A stretch of DNA of 64,000 bases from contig PVNI01000021.1 in assembly GCA_003001795.1 (NCBI GenBank), positions 57,137-121,136 on the forward strand, in the 5' to 3' direction. The notes below the pieces were generated by a model. It saw nothing but the letters and a program-made list of their open reading frames with translations, was not told the DNA's origin and did no database searches. Position numbers and translations under genes: made by a program. Below are positions 34,031 to 41,376 of this stretch, piece by piece; position 1 is the first letter of the stretch, and the number at the start of each line of letters is the position of its first letter. Source of the DNA: Actinomadura viridilutea (GTDB lineage: Bacteria; Actinomycetota; Actinomycetes; Streptosporangiales; Streptosporangiaceae).

Positions 34031-34438
34031 TCAGGAGCCGTCGGGGAGGTGGGGGAACGAGTGGTGCTCGTGGGCGACGACCCAGCGGCCGTCTTCCTTG
34101 CGGAGGCCGAGGGTGAGGCGCAGGCGGTCGGCCGGGTTCCGGGCGAAGTCCTCCGGGGTGCCGCAGCGGACCAGGGCGAAGGCGTAGGCGACGTCCTCGC
34201 CGGCGGTGACGTCGAGGGCCTCGATGTCGAACACGGCGCCGTTCGCCTGCCACTGGAAGAACGGCGGCCATGTCTCGCGGTAGGCGTCGATGCCGCGCAC
34301 GCCCTCGTAGGGCGGTGGGACGTCGAACATCACGATGTCGTCGGCATGGCCGGCGAGGACGCCGTTCATGTCCCCGGTGTGCACCGCGTTCGCCCACTGT
34401 TCGATCAAGTCGCGGATCTGCTCTCGGTCGTCTGGCAT
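34031..34438 (-). CDS. SnoaL-like (NTF2-fold) protein
   Basis: A 135-residue NTF2-fold protein. It opens REQIRDLIEQWANAVHTGDMNGVLAGHADDIVMFDVPPP, typical of SnoaL/DUF4440 relatives, and ends DGRWVVAHEHHSFP. Such proteins may isomerise, hydrate or bind small molecules. Its start lies inside the 3' end of the MFS gene (34-nt overlap), so it is the third gene of the flavin reductase-MFS-SnoaL operon. Confidence 0.85.
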   Translation of the reverse strand: MPDDREQIRDLIEQWANAVHTGDMNGVLAGHADDIVMFDVPPPYEGVRGIDAYRETWPPFFQWQANGAVFDIEALDVTAGEDVAYAFALVRCGTPEDFARNPADRLRLTLGLRKEDGRWVVAHEHHSFPHLPDGS

Positions 34439-35970
34439 GGCTCGCCTCCCGGTCGCGTGTCCGGCTGGGTGGACTCGGCTCCGCGAAGGAACTCATCGCG
34501 GCGCGGGAGGAACAGGGCCGGTACGACGGCCAGGGCGGTGAGGACGACGGCCCAGACGTAGGTGTGCTGGAACGCGTCCGCCAGCGTCGGCGCGGCCGCG
34601 GCCCGGGCGTCCGGGGGAAGAGCGTGGAAGGCGCGCAAGCCGTCGTCCCCGGCGGCCGGGACGCGGGCCGAGATCGCCGCGGTGAGCAGGACGGACGCGG
34701 CCGCCGTGCCGACGGCGGCGACCGTGGTGCTGACGAGGTTCACCGCGGTGCTGACGGCCGCCGCCAGGTCGCGGGGCGCTCCCGCGCCGGCCGCGGTCAT
34801 CGTCGGCATCATCGTCGAACCGCCGCCGAGGCCGACCAGGACCAGCGCCCCGCACAGGCCCCAGTACGAGGCGTCCGCCGACAGCTGGACCGCGAACAGG
34901 ACGAACCCGCAGGACGCCGTGATCGCGGCCGCGGTCACGATCGCCCGGGGCCCGATCCGGTCGATGAGCCGCCCGCTGATCTGCATGGACGTGCCCGAGG
35001 CCAGGGCGAGCGGCGCGGCGAGCAGCCCGGCCGCCGTCGCGGTCTCCCCCCGGACGACCTGGAAGTACAGCGGCAGCAGCAGCATCGAGCCGAAGTAGCC
35101 GGTGGCGAACAGGGCCAGCACGGCGCCGGCGGCGGCGACCGGGCGCCGCCGGAACAGCCGCGGTTCGATCAGCGGGTGGCGGGACGTCAGCGTCCGGGCG
35201 ACGAACCCGGCGACCAGCGCGCCGCCCGCGAGGAGCGGCCCGAGGACGCCGGGCGAGGTCACGTCGCCGCGTTCGCCGCCGGCGGTCACGCCGTAGATCA
35301 GCGCCGCCAGGCCGGGGGAGAGCAGGAGCAGGCCGGGGACGTCGAGCCTGCGGTCCGCGGCGGGCTCGTCGCGCGGGAAGACGCGCAGGCCCAGCAGCTC
35401 GACGAGCACCACGATCGGGACGTTCAGCAGGAACATCCAGCGCCACGACACCTCGTCCACCAGCCGGCCGCCGAGCAGGGGGCCGGCCAGCGGGCCGACG
35501 AGGATGGCCAGGCCGAGCATGCTCATGAGCCGGCCGAGCCGGCCGGGCGGGGCGGCGCGCAGCAGGATCGTCATGGCGAGCGGCATCACCATGCCGCCGC
35601 CGAGCCCCTGCAGCACGCGGAACGCGATCAGCGACTCGATGTTCCAGGCGGTGCCGGCCAGCAGCGAGCCCGTCCCGAACAGCGCGATCGCCACCAGGTA
35701 GAGCCGTTTCGCTCCGAAGCGCCCCGCCGCCCATGCGGTGACCGGGATGACCGCGCCCAGCGCCAGGGAGTAGCCGGTGATGACCCATTGGACGGCGGCC
35801 AGCGAGGCGGCGAAGTCCTGTGAGAGCCGGTGCACGGCGACGTTCACCACGGTCTGGTCGAGCGCCACCATGATCGACCCGAGCACCAGGACCAGGGCGA
35901 TCGCGGTCGGGCCGGGGCGGACGCGGGACGCGGCGCCGTCGGACGCGACCGGTGAGATCGGGGTCGTCAT
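34405..35970 (-). CDS. MFS drug-efflux transporter (DHA2 type)
   Basis: A 521-residue, 14-helix major facilitator of the EmrB/QacA group. Motif A-like AAGRFGAKRLYL, motif C-like GPLAGPLLGGRLVD and the first-helix signature ALDQTVVNVAVHRLSQDF identify it. It probably exports toxic organic compounds by proton antiport. GGAGGACGAC directly before ATG 35970 makes this the better start than the ATG at 35985. It is preceded by the flavin reductase gene and lies under the SoxR-like box, which suggests export of redox-active compounds. Confidence 0.92.
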   Translation of the reverse strand: MTTPISPVASDGAASRVRPGPTAIALVLVLGSIMVALDQTVVNVAVHRLSQDFAASLAAVQWVITGYSLALGAVIPVTAWAAGRFGAKRLYLVAIALFGTGSLLAGTAWNIESLIAFRVLQGLGGGMVMPLAMTILLRAAPPGRLGRLMSMLGLAILVGPLAGPLLGGRLVDEVSWRWMFLLNVPIVVLVELLGLRVFPRDEPAADRRLDVPGLLLLSPGLAALIYGVTAGGERGDVTSPGVLGPLLAGGALVAGFVARTLTSRHPLIEPRLFRRRPVAAAGAVLALFATGYFGSMLLLPLYFQVVRGETATAAGLLAAPLALASGTSMQISGRLIDRIGPRAIVTAAAITASCGFVLFAVQLSADASYWGLCGALVLVGLGGGSTMMPTMTAAGAGAPRDLAAAVSTAVNLVSTTVAAVGTAAASVLLTAAISARVPAAGDDGLRAFHALPPDARAAAAPTLADAFQHTYVWAVVLTALAVVPALFLPRRDEFLRGAESTQPDTRPGGEPCQTTESRSAT

Positions 35971-35988
35971 GTCGTCCTCCGGCATGGT

Positions 35989-36576
35989 TCAGGCGGCGTA
36001 GGGCCGCTTGGCCTTGGCGTCGCGCAGCGCGTGCGCCCACCAGGCGAGCCGGTCGAGCAGCACCTTGGCGGCCGCGTTGCAGGCGGTGGGGTTCGTGTGG
36101 TGTCCGCCGGCGTCGAACTCCTCCCACGGGTTGTGGAAGCTGACGGTGTCGCGGATGGTGACGGCGTGCAGCTCGGCGAAGACCTGCCGCAGGTGCTCGA
36201 CCGCGCGCAGCCCGCCGGACAGGCCGCCGTAGGACACGAACGCGACCGGCTTGGCCTGCCACTCGGTGGAATGCAGGTCGATGAGGTTCTTCAGGGCGGC
36301 GGGGAAGCTGTGGTTGTACTCCGGGGTCACGATGACGAAGGCGTCGGCGGCGTCGAGCGTGCGCCGCGTCTGCTCCAGGGCGTCGGCCTCGGCGGGGCCG
36401 GACGCCGGGGCGTCGAGGACGACGGGCAGGGGCCGCAGAGCCGGGTCCACCACCTCGACGGCCATGTCGGGACGCTTGCGCGCCTGCTCGGCGAACCACT
36501 TCGCGACGCGGGTGCCGAACCGGCCCGCGCGGGTGCTGCCGATGATGATCGCCACACGCAGTGGGGTGTCGCTCAT
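35989..36576 (-). CDS. NADPH-dependent FMN reductase
   Basis: A 195-residue flavodoxin-like reductase. IIIGSTRAGRFG is the phosphate-binding loop for FMN. VIVTPEYNHSFPAALKNLIDL is the family signature, and FVSYGGLSGGLRAVEHLRQVF follows. It reduces FMN or quinones with NADPH. GGAG lies 6 nt before ATG 36576; an ATG at 36597 lacks such a site. It heads a leftward operon with the MFS pump and SnoaL protein, divergent from a TetR gene. Confidence 0.93.
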   Translation of the reverse strand: MSDTPLRVAIIIGSTRAGRFGTRVAKWFAEQARKRPDMAVEVVDPALRPLPVVLDAPASGPAEADALEQTRRTLDAADAFVIVTPEYNHSFPAALKNLIDLHSTEWQAKPVAFVSYGGLSGGLRAVEHLRQVFAELHAVTIRDTVSFHNPWEEFDAGGHHTNPTACNAAAKVLLDRLAWWAHALRDAKAKRPYAA

Positions 36577-36694
36577 GTCAGTCTCCGTTGCGCTCATGCC
36601 GGTCATCCGGGGTGTCCGCGGATGACGGACGACACCGGGCGCCCGCCGAGCGGTCGTCCGCCGGCGGGCCGGGTCGTCTGCAAGAAGACTGGGA

Positions 36695-36712
36695 CCTCAA
36701 CTTGACTTGAGG
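36695..36712. promoter_or_regulatory. SoxR-like operator in a 19-bp promoter spacer
   Basis: CCTCAA-cttgac-TTGAGG is an 18-bp dyad that matches the SoxR box (CCTCAAGTTAACTTGAGG) at 16 of 18 positions when read on the minus strand. On that strand it lies between TTGACC (-35) and CAGTCT (-10), separated by 19 bp, the stretched spacing typical of MerR-family promoters. An overlapping dyad ACTTGAC-TTGAG-GTCAAGT (36700-36718) could be a site for the divergent TetR protein. No soxR gene is in the window. Confidence 0.65.
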
Positions 36713-36762
36713 TCAAGTCGAAGCAACGTGAGATCTGTAGTGAGCGTTCTAGAATTGGTGCC

Positions 36763-37371
36763 ATGACCGTGAGGTCTCGGGGCCGTCCCCGCGCCTTCGA
36801 TCGGGACGCGGCGCTGGAGAAGGCGCTCGTGGAGTTCTGGCGGCACGGGTACGAGGCGACGTCCGTCTCCGCGCTGACCGCCGCCATGGGGATCCGGCCG
36901 CCGAGCCTGTACGCGGCGTTCGGCGACAAGCGGACGCTGTTCGGCGCATGCGTCCGCCGTTACCAGGAACGGCACGGGGCGCTGGTGAGGCGCGCGCTCG
37001 CCGAGGAGCCCACCGCCGAACGCGCCATCGGACGCATGCTGCGGGACCTGGCCGCCGACTACACCGACCCCTCCCACCCGCCCGGGTGCCTCATCATCAC
37101 CGCGACCGCGAGTCACGGCCCCGAGAGCGCCGAGGTGGCCGAGGAACTGCGTGCGATGCGGCTGGCCACCCGGCGGTCCATCGCCGACCGCATCGCGGCC
37201 GACGTCCGGGCCGGGCTGCTGCCCGCGGACACCGACGTGGACGGGCTGGCCGCCTTCTTCGCGGCCACCATGCAGGGCATGTCGCGTCAGGCCCAGGACG
37301 GTGCGACCCGGGACGACCTGGAGCGCATCGCCGACCTGGCCATGCGCGCCTGGCCGTCCGCCGAATCCTGA
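36763..37371 (+). CDS. TetR/AcrR-family regulator
   Basis: A 202-residue repressor. The N-terminal helix-turn-helix reads RAFDRDAALEKALVEFWRHGYEATSVSALTAAMG...PPSLYAAFGDKRTLF, the usual TetR pattern. The C-terminal ligand domain contains HPPGCLIITATA, as in a common actinobacterial subgroup. TAGAAT at 36750-36755 lies 7 nt before the ATG, so the mRNA is probably leaderless. It is divergent from the flavin reductase operon and may control it and itself. Confidence 0.92.
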   Translation: MTVRSRGRPRAFDRDAALEKALVEFWRHGYEATSVSALTAAMGIRPPSLYAAFGDKRTLFGACVRRYQERHGALVRRALAEEPTAERAIGRMLRDLAADYTDPSHPPGCLIITATASHGPESAEVAEELRAMRLATRRSIADRIAADVRAGLLPADTDVDGLAAFFAATMQGMSRQAQDGATRDDLERIADLAMRAWPSAES

Positions 37372-37404
37372 CGCCCCCGCAGACTCCCGGCAGAGCCCAG
37401 TCGC

Positions 37405-37846
37405 CTACGGGGGTGTGCCCAGGTAGGGGACGGCCGTGCCGTCGCACGGCCGCTTCGAGCTCACCGGCTCCTCGGGGCCGCCACAGCGGCGCCCACACCA
37501 ACCCAGGACGAGGCCCTCGTCCATGGCGCGGGCCCGGCGCAGGTGCGGGGCGGTGTCGCTGCCGTCTGAAACCTCGCAGATCAGCGTCGTCGCGGATGAG
37601 ACGCAGCCGGATCGGGCCGCGGGCGTGCCGGATCGCATTGGTGACCAGCTTGCTGACCAGCGGTTCGGTGACGAACGCGGCGCCGTCCAGCCTCACCGGG
37701 ACAGCCGTTCGGCGACGTTCCTGTGGGCGTCGGCGACGACGGCGGGGATCGGACGGCAGATCCCACGCGGCGACGTGGTCGGCGTCCAACGCGTGCGTGC
37801 GCGCCACGAGGAGGGCGAGCCCGACGTCGCCGAGCAGTTCCATCAC
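37405..37846 (-). pseudogene. remnant of a SpoIIE/RsbW-type ATPase domain
   Basis: A frameshifted relic. One frame reads ALDADHVAAWDLPSD and AAFVTEPLVSKLVTNAIRHARGPIRLRLIRD, the N box of an anti-sigma-factor-like HATPase domain. The frame then shifts to TLICEVSDGSDTAPHLRRARAMDEG (the D.G box). The last part lacks the normal G-rich ATP lid. Streptomyces-type PAS-SpoIIE phosphatases end in this domain. Its upstream end runs into the neighbouring hydrolase gene, so only the 3' part survives. Confidence 0.75.
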
Positions 37847-37901
37847 CTGCTCGCGGTGCGCGGCGTGCCGGGCGCGGATCCCGGCGGCCGCGGCGGGCGG
37901 C

Positions 37902-38690
37902 TCACGGTTCCGGTCGGGCGGCGGCCTCGTCCAGGAAGGACGTGATGAGCGTCAGCCACTCGCCGGGGCGCTCGGCGAACGGCAGATGGCCGGAATCCAG
38001 CTCGGCCAGCCGGGCGCCGGGGATGCGGGTGGCGAGGTCGCGCTGGATAGGCGGCGGGACGAGCCGGTCGGCGGTGGTGACGACGACCAGCACCGGGATC
38101 GCCAGCTCGGCCAACTCGGCGCGGATGTCGACGCGGGACACCAGGTCGACGTGCTCGGGCGCGCCGGGCGGGACGTCGGCGGCGGTCGCGGCCACGGTCT
38201 CGTCGAGGGCGTGCTCCGGGAGGGCGGCCAGCGCGGACGGGCTCAGGGCCGTCAACGTGAGCAGCCTTGCAAGAGGCGTGCGGTCGTCGGCGTCGAGCAG
38301 GTGCGACCACAGGTCGGCGACCAGGCGCAGGTGGTTGTCGGGACGGGCGAACGTCGCGGTCAGCACGAGCGCCCTGACCCGGTCGGGATGGCGGGTGGCG
38401 GCGCGCACGGCCACGGGACCGCCGAGCGAGTAGCCGACGATCGAGAACGCGTCCAGGCCCTCGTCCACGGCCGCGCCGACCAGCTCGTCGGCGAGTCCGT
38501 CGAGGGTGAGCGGGACGGCGGACCGCGGCGTCGCGCCGGCGCCCGGGTAGTCGACCCCGACGACGGTGCGGCCCTCGGCCAGGCCGTCCAGGATCGGGCC
38601 GAAGTTGGGCTCGACGCCGCCGCCTGCGCCGTGGGCGAGCGCCACACCGGGGCCGCCGGTGCCGCGGACCGTGCGCGCGAACGTGCTCAT
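37902..38690 (-). CDS. alpha/beta hydrolase
   Basis: A 262-residue alpha/beta-fold hydrolase. ALAHGAGGGVEPNFGPIL is the oxyanion-hole region, Ser is in IVGYSLGGPVAV, the acid in VTTADRLVPP and the base in ELDSGHLPFAERP. It has no signal peptide. GGGAGGAG lies a few nt before ATG 38690. It is divergent from the TenA gene across a 132-bp region with nested inverted repeats. The substrate is unknown. Confidence 0.92.
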   Translation of the reverse strand: MSTFARTVRGTGGPGVALAHGAGGGVEPNFGPILDGLAEGRTVVGVDYPGAGATPRSAVPLTLDGLADELVGAAVDEGLDAFSIVGYSLGGPVAVRAATRHPDRVRALVLTATFARPDNHLRLVADLWSHLLDADDRTPLARLLTLTALSPSALAALPEHALDETVAATAADVPPGAPEHVDLVSRVDIRAELAELAIPVLVVVTTADRLVPPPIQRDLATRIPGARLAELDSGHLPFAERPGEWLTLITSFLDEAAARPEP

Positions 38691-38709
38691 CTGCTCCTCC
38701 CGACATTTA

Positions 38710-38759
38710 TGTAGTGCTCGATACAGAACTCTAAACCCATATCTGTAGCGGCCACTACA
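38710..38759. promoter_or_regulatory. nested inverted repeats between hydrolase and tenA
   Basis: The outer pair is TGTAGTG (38710-38716) / CACTACA (38753-38759). The inner pair is TACAGA (38722-38727) / TCTGTA (38742-38747). This looks like two half-site sets for a regulator controlling both divergent genes. Confidence 0.45.
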
Positions 38760-38822
38760 AATAGGGGGTCGGGGAGGAATCCTGAGGGCCGTCTCGGCCG
38801 TGCGCGGTGGGAGACTGACGGC

Positions 38823-39428
38823 ATGAGCGTCGCGGCACATCTGGAGGAACTCGGCCGTCCCCTCGTCGAGGAGCAGCTCGCCCATCCCACGGTGGCGGGC
38901 ATCGCCCGCGGGGACCTGGACGAGGCGGTGTTCCGCTCCTGGCTGGAGCAGGACTACCTGTTCCTGCTCGACTACGTGCGGGTGTTCTGCCGGCTGGCCT
39001 GGCAGGCGCCGTCCGGGCACCTGGGCGACCTGGTGGACCTGGCGCACTCGACGTTCCACGAGGAACTGTCCCTGCACCGGTCGCTGGCCGAACCGTTCGG
39101 CGCCGACCTGGAGGGCGCGACCAAGGGCCCGGCCTGCGCGGCGTACACGAAGTTCCTGCTGGACAGCGCCGCCTCGTACGCCGAGGGCCTGGCCGCGCTC
39201 TACCCCTGCATGTGGGGGTACTCGACGCTCGGCGCCCGCCTGGCCGAGAACCCCCCGAGCGATCCCCGTTACCGCCGCTGGGTCGACACCTACGCCGACC
39301 CCGCGTTCGCCGCCCTCGCCCGGCGCATCGGCGAAATGATCGACGAGGCGGCTCCGGACCCGGGCCGGGCCGAGCGCCTGTTCCTCGAAGGCATGCGCCA
39401 CGAGCTGGCGTTCTGGGACGTTCCTTGA
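38823..39428 (+). CDS. tenA: TenA/thiaminase II family protein
   Basis: A 201-residue helical protein of the TenA family, which hydrolyses aminopyrimidines in thiamine salvage. It opens LVEEQLAHPTVAGIARGDLDEAVFRSWLEQDYLFLLDYVRVF. It keeps the likely catalytic Cys129 (LYPCMWGY) and a C-terminal Glu in RHELAFWDVP. No TPP-riboswitch-like sequence is seen upstream, and no other thiamine gene is nearby, so regulation may instead follow the divergent hydrolase. The true substrate may differ from thiamine precursors. Confidence 0.88.
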   Translation: MSVAAHLEELGRPLVEEQLAHPTVAGIARGDLDEAVFRSWLEQDYLFLLDYVRVFCRLAWQAPSGHLGDLVDLAHSTFHEELSLHRSLAEPFGADLEGATKGPACAAYTKFLLDSAASYAEGLAALYPCMWGYSTLGARLAENPPSDPRYRRWVDTYADPAFAALARRIGEMIDEAAPDPGRAERLFLEGMRHELAFWDVP

Positions 39429-39522
39429 CGTGCTCCCCGGCCTGAAGGCCAGAGCACTGCGGACAAAGCCGGTAGCGCCGCCCCCCGAAGTGACCCGGGA
39501 GGCGGCGTCTCGTAGAGGGCGG

Positions 39523-40614
39523 TCACCCGGCGGAGACGGTCGTCATGGCGGGGTAGTCGACGTAGCCTTCGGCGTCTCCCCCGTAGACGAGGTCTTCCCG
39601 GTACTCGGCGAGCGGCGCGTCCGCTGCGAAGCGGGCCGGCAGGTCGGGGTTGGCGATGAACAGCCGCCCGTACGAGAACAGGTCGGCCAGGCCCGCGTTC
39701 AGCACCCTCTCCCCCGCCTCCCGCGTGGTCGGCTCGGGGCCGTTGAAGTTGCCGATGAGCGTGCCCTGCCAGCGCGGCCGCAGATCGGCCAGGGCCGGGT
39801 AGTCGCCGCGTTCGATGACGTGCAGGTACGCCAGTCCCAGCGGGTTCAGCGCGTCGACCAGCGCCCGGTAGGTGCGCCGCGGGTCCTCCTCGGCGATCTC
39901 GTTCTCCGGGTTGTCGGGGGAGATGCGCAGCCCGACCCGGTCGGGTCCGATCTCGGCGGCCACGGCCCGCACGACCTCGACGGCGAACCGCAGGCGTCCC
40001 GTGAGCGACCCGCCGTACCGGTCGGTGCGGCGGTTGGTGTTCTCGGCGAGGAACTGCTGGATGAGGTAGCCGTTCGCGCCGTGCACCTCCACCCCGTCGA
40101 ATCCGGCGCGGATCGCGTTGCGCGCTTCGGCTGCGAACGCGGCGACCAGGGCCTCGACCTCCGCCGTGGTCATCGCCCGCGGCGTGACGTGGTCGAGCAG
40201 GCCCTTCTTGGTGAAGATCCGCTGGTTCTCGATCCGCACGGCGGAGGGCGCGACGGGCTGCTCGCCGTCCGGCAGCGTCACGGGGTGCGTCATCCGGCCG
40301 ACGTGCCACAGCTGCGCGAAGATCCGTCCGCCCGCGGCGTGCACCGCGTCGGTGACCTCCCGCCATCCCGCCACGTGCGCGTCGGTCACCAGGCCGGGGA
40401 TGCCCGGGCCGCCCTTGCCGAGCGGGTCCGGCCACAGCCCCTCGGACACGATCAGGCCGGCTCCGGCGCGCTGGGCGTAGTACTCCTTGGTCAGCGGGTG
40501 CGGGACGGCGGTCTCGTCGTCGGCCCGCCCGCGCGTCATGGGCGCCATCACGATGCGGTTCGGCAGGCGCAGGCGGCCGTCGTCGAACGGGCGCAGCAGC
40601 GGGCTGGCGGTCAT
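39523..40614 (-). CDS. old yellow enzyme-type alkene reductase
   Basis: A 363-residue FMN-dependent ene-reductase with a TIM barrel, close to NemA and XenB types. It opens LPNRIVMAPMTRGRADD. FAQLWHVGRMTHP holds FMN contacts. GVEVHGANGYLIQQFL carries the His and Asn that bind the substrate carbonyl, and TNRRTDRYGGSLTGRLRF is the family signature. GGGGGAG lies 5 nt before the ATG. It is divergent from a MarR gene with a shared operator. Related enzymes reduce electrophilic alkenes, quinones and nitro compounds. Confidence 0.95.
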   Translation of the reverse strand: MTASPLLRPFDDGRLRLPNRIVMAPMTRGRADDETAVPHPLTKEYYAQRAGAGLIVSEGLWPDPLGKGGPGIPGLVTDAHVAGWREVTDAVHAAGGRIFAQLWHVGRMTHPVTLPDGEQPVAPSAVRIENQRIFTKKGLLDHVTPRAMTTAEVEALVAAFAAEARNAIRAGFDGVEVHGANGYLIQQFLAENTNRRTDRYGGSLTGRLRFAVEVVRAVAAEIGPDRVGLRISPDNPENEIAEEDPRRTYRALVDALNPLGLAYLHVIERGDYPALADLRPRWQGTLIGNFNGPEPTTREAGERVLNAGLADLFSYGRLFIANPDLPARFAADAPLAEYREDLVYGGDAEGYVDYPAMTTVSAG

Positions 40615-40629
40615 CGGGCTCCCCCCAGT

Positions 40630-40662
40630 TGCATGTACCTACAAATGTTGTATGCGCATGCA
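40630..40662. promoter_or_regulatory. MarR-type operator dyad
   Basis: An imperfect dyad, TGCATGTACCTACAA / TTGTATGCGCATGCA, with a 3-nt spacer; 12 of 15 positions pair. It lies between the divergent ene-reductase and MarR genes, 16 nt from the former, where a MarR dimer could repress both. Confidence 0.6.
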
Positions 40663-40709
40663 GATATTGCACGGCCATGTACTCTGGTGTCAACGGCGAG
40701 GAGGCGACG

Positions 40710-41150
40710 GTGGACGGCGCGGACCGCACAGTCTGGGAGCAGGTGGTCGGCCTGTACGGACGGGTGGAGCAGGAGCTGGCCAAGGCGCTGCTCCCGCACG
40801 GCGTCGGGCTGTCGGAGTACCGCGCCCTGTGCCGGCTGGTGTGCGCGCCCGAGGGCGAGCTGCGCATGCAGGAGCTCGCCGACCTCATCGGGCTCAACCA
40901 GAGCTCGGTCAGCCGCCTGGTCGCCCGCCTGGAGGCCGCGGGCCTCACCCGCCGCGACGTGTGCCTCAAAGACCGCCGCGGCGTCTACACCGTGATCACC
41001 GACGAGGGGCGCGCCCTCCAGCAGAAGATCGCCCCCATCTACGACGAGACCCTGCGCAGGGCCCTCGACGCCGCCGCGGACGACGCCCGCGTCGGCCCCC
41101 TCGTCGCCGCCCTCCGCGCCCACGCCTCCCAGTCCCCGACGCCCGGCTGA
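40710..41150 (+). CDS. MarR-family regulator
   Basis: A 146-residue winged-helix regulator. The helix-turn-helix is RMQELADLIGLNQSSVSRLVARLEAAGL. The wing follows as TRRDVCLKDRRGVYTVITDEGRALQ. The GTG at 40710 was chosen because GAGGAGG lies 5-7 nt upstream; the in-frame ATG at 40677 has none. It probably represses the divergent ene-reductase until a reactive or phenolic compound is bound. Confidence 0.92.
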   Translation: MDGADRTVWEQVVGLYGRVEQELAKALLPHGVGLSEYRALCRLVCAPEGELRMQELADLIGLNQSSVSRLVARLEAAGLTRRDVCLKDRRGVYTVITDEGRALQQKIAPIYDETLRRALDAAADDARVGPLVAALRAHASQSPTPG

Positions 41151-41317
41151 CGCGGGCGGGCACGGCGGCGCCGCGGTCGCCTGGCGCCTGGACGGTGTGG
41201 CCGCGCAGCCGCCCTGGATCGACCCGGCCTGCCCGGCCTGCCACGGCCTGCGGGGGAAGGTCCTTCCGGCCGGGCCGATCGTCCCGCGGCAACGCCGGTG
41301 AGCGCTGCGCCCGACAA

Positions 41318-41359
41318 CGCGAAGGACCACGACGCCCCCGAGGGCCGTGGTCCTTCGCG
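41318..41359. terminator. bidirectional terminator
   Basis: A perfect 14-bp stem, CGCGAAGGACCACG / CGTGGTCCTTCGCG (41318-41331 with 41346-41359), lies between the convergent MarR and copA genes. The copA stop codon is 18 nt away. Confidence 0.8.
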
Positions 41360-41376
41360 GTGGTCCCCGCCGCGGC

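Noticed and set aside
38760..38822. A TPP riboswitch ahead of tenA
   Set aside because: The leader is too short and lacks the conserved CUGAGA and ACCUGA elements.
41197..41304. A small frame with CPAC residues after the MarR gene (WIDPACPACHGLRGK)
   Set aside because: It looks somewhat protein-like but has no ribosome-binding site or convincing start, and runs into the terminator.
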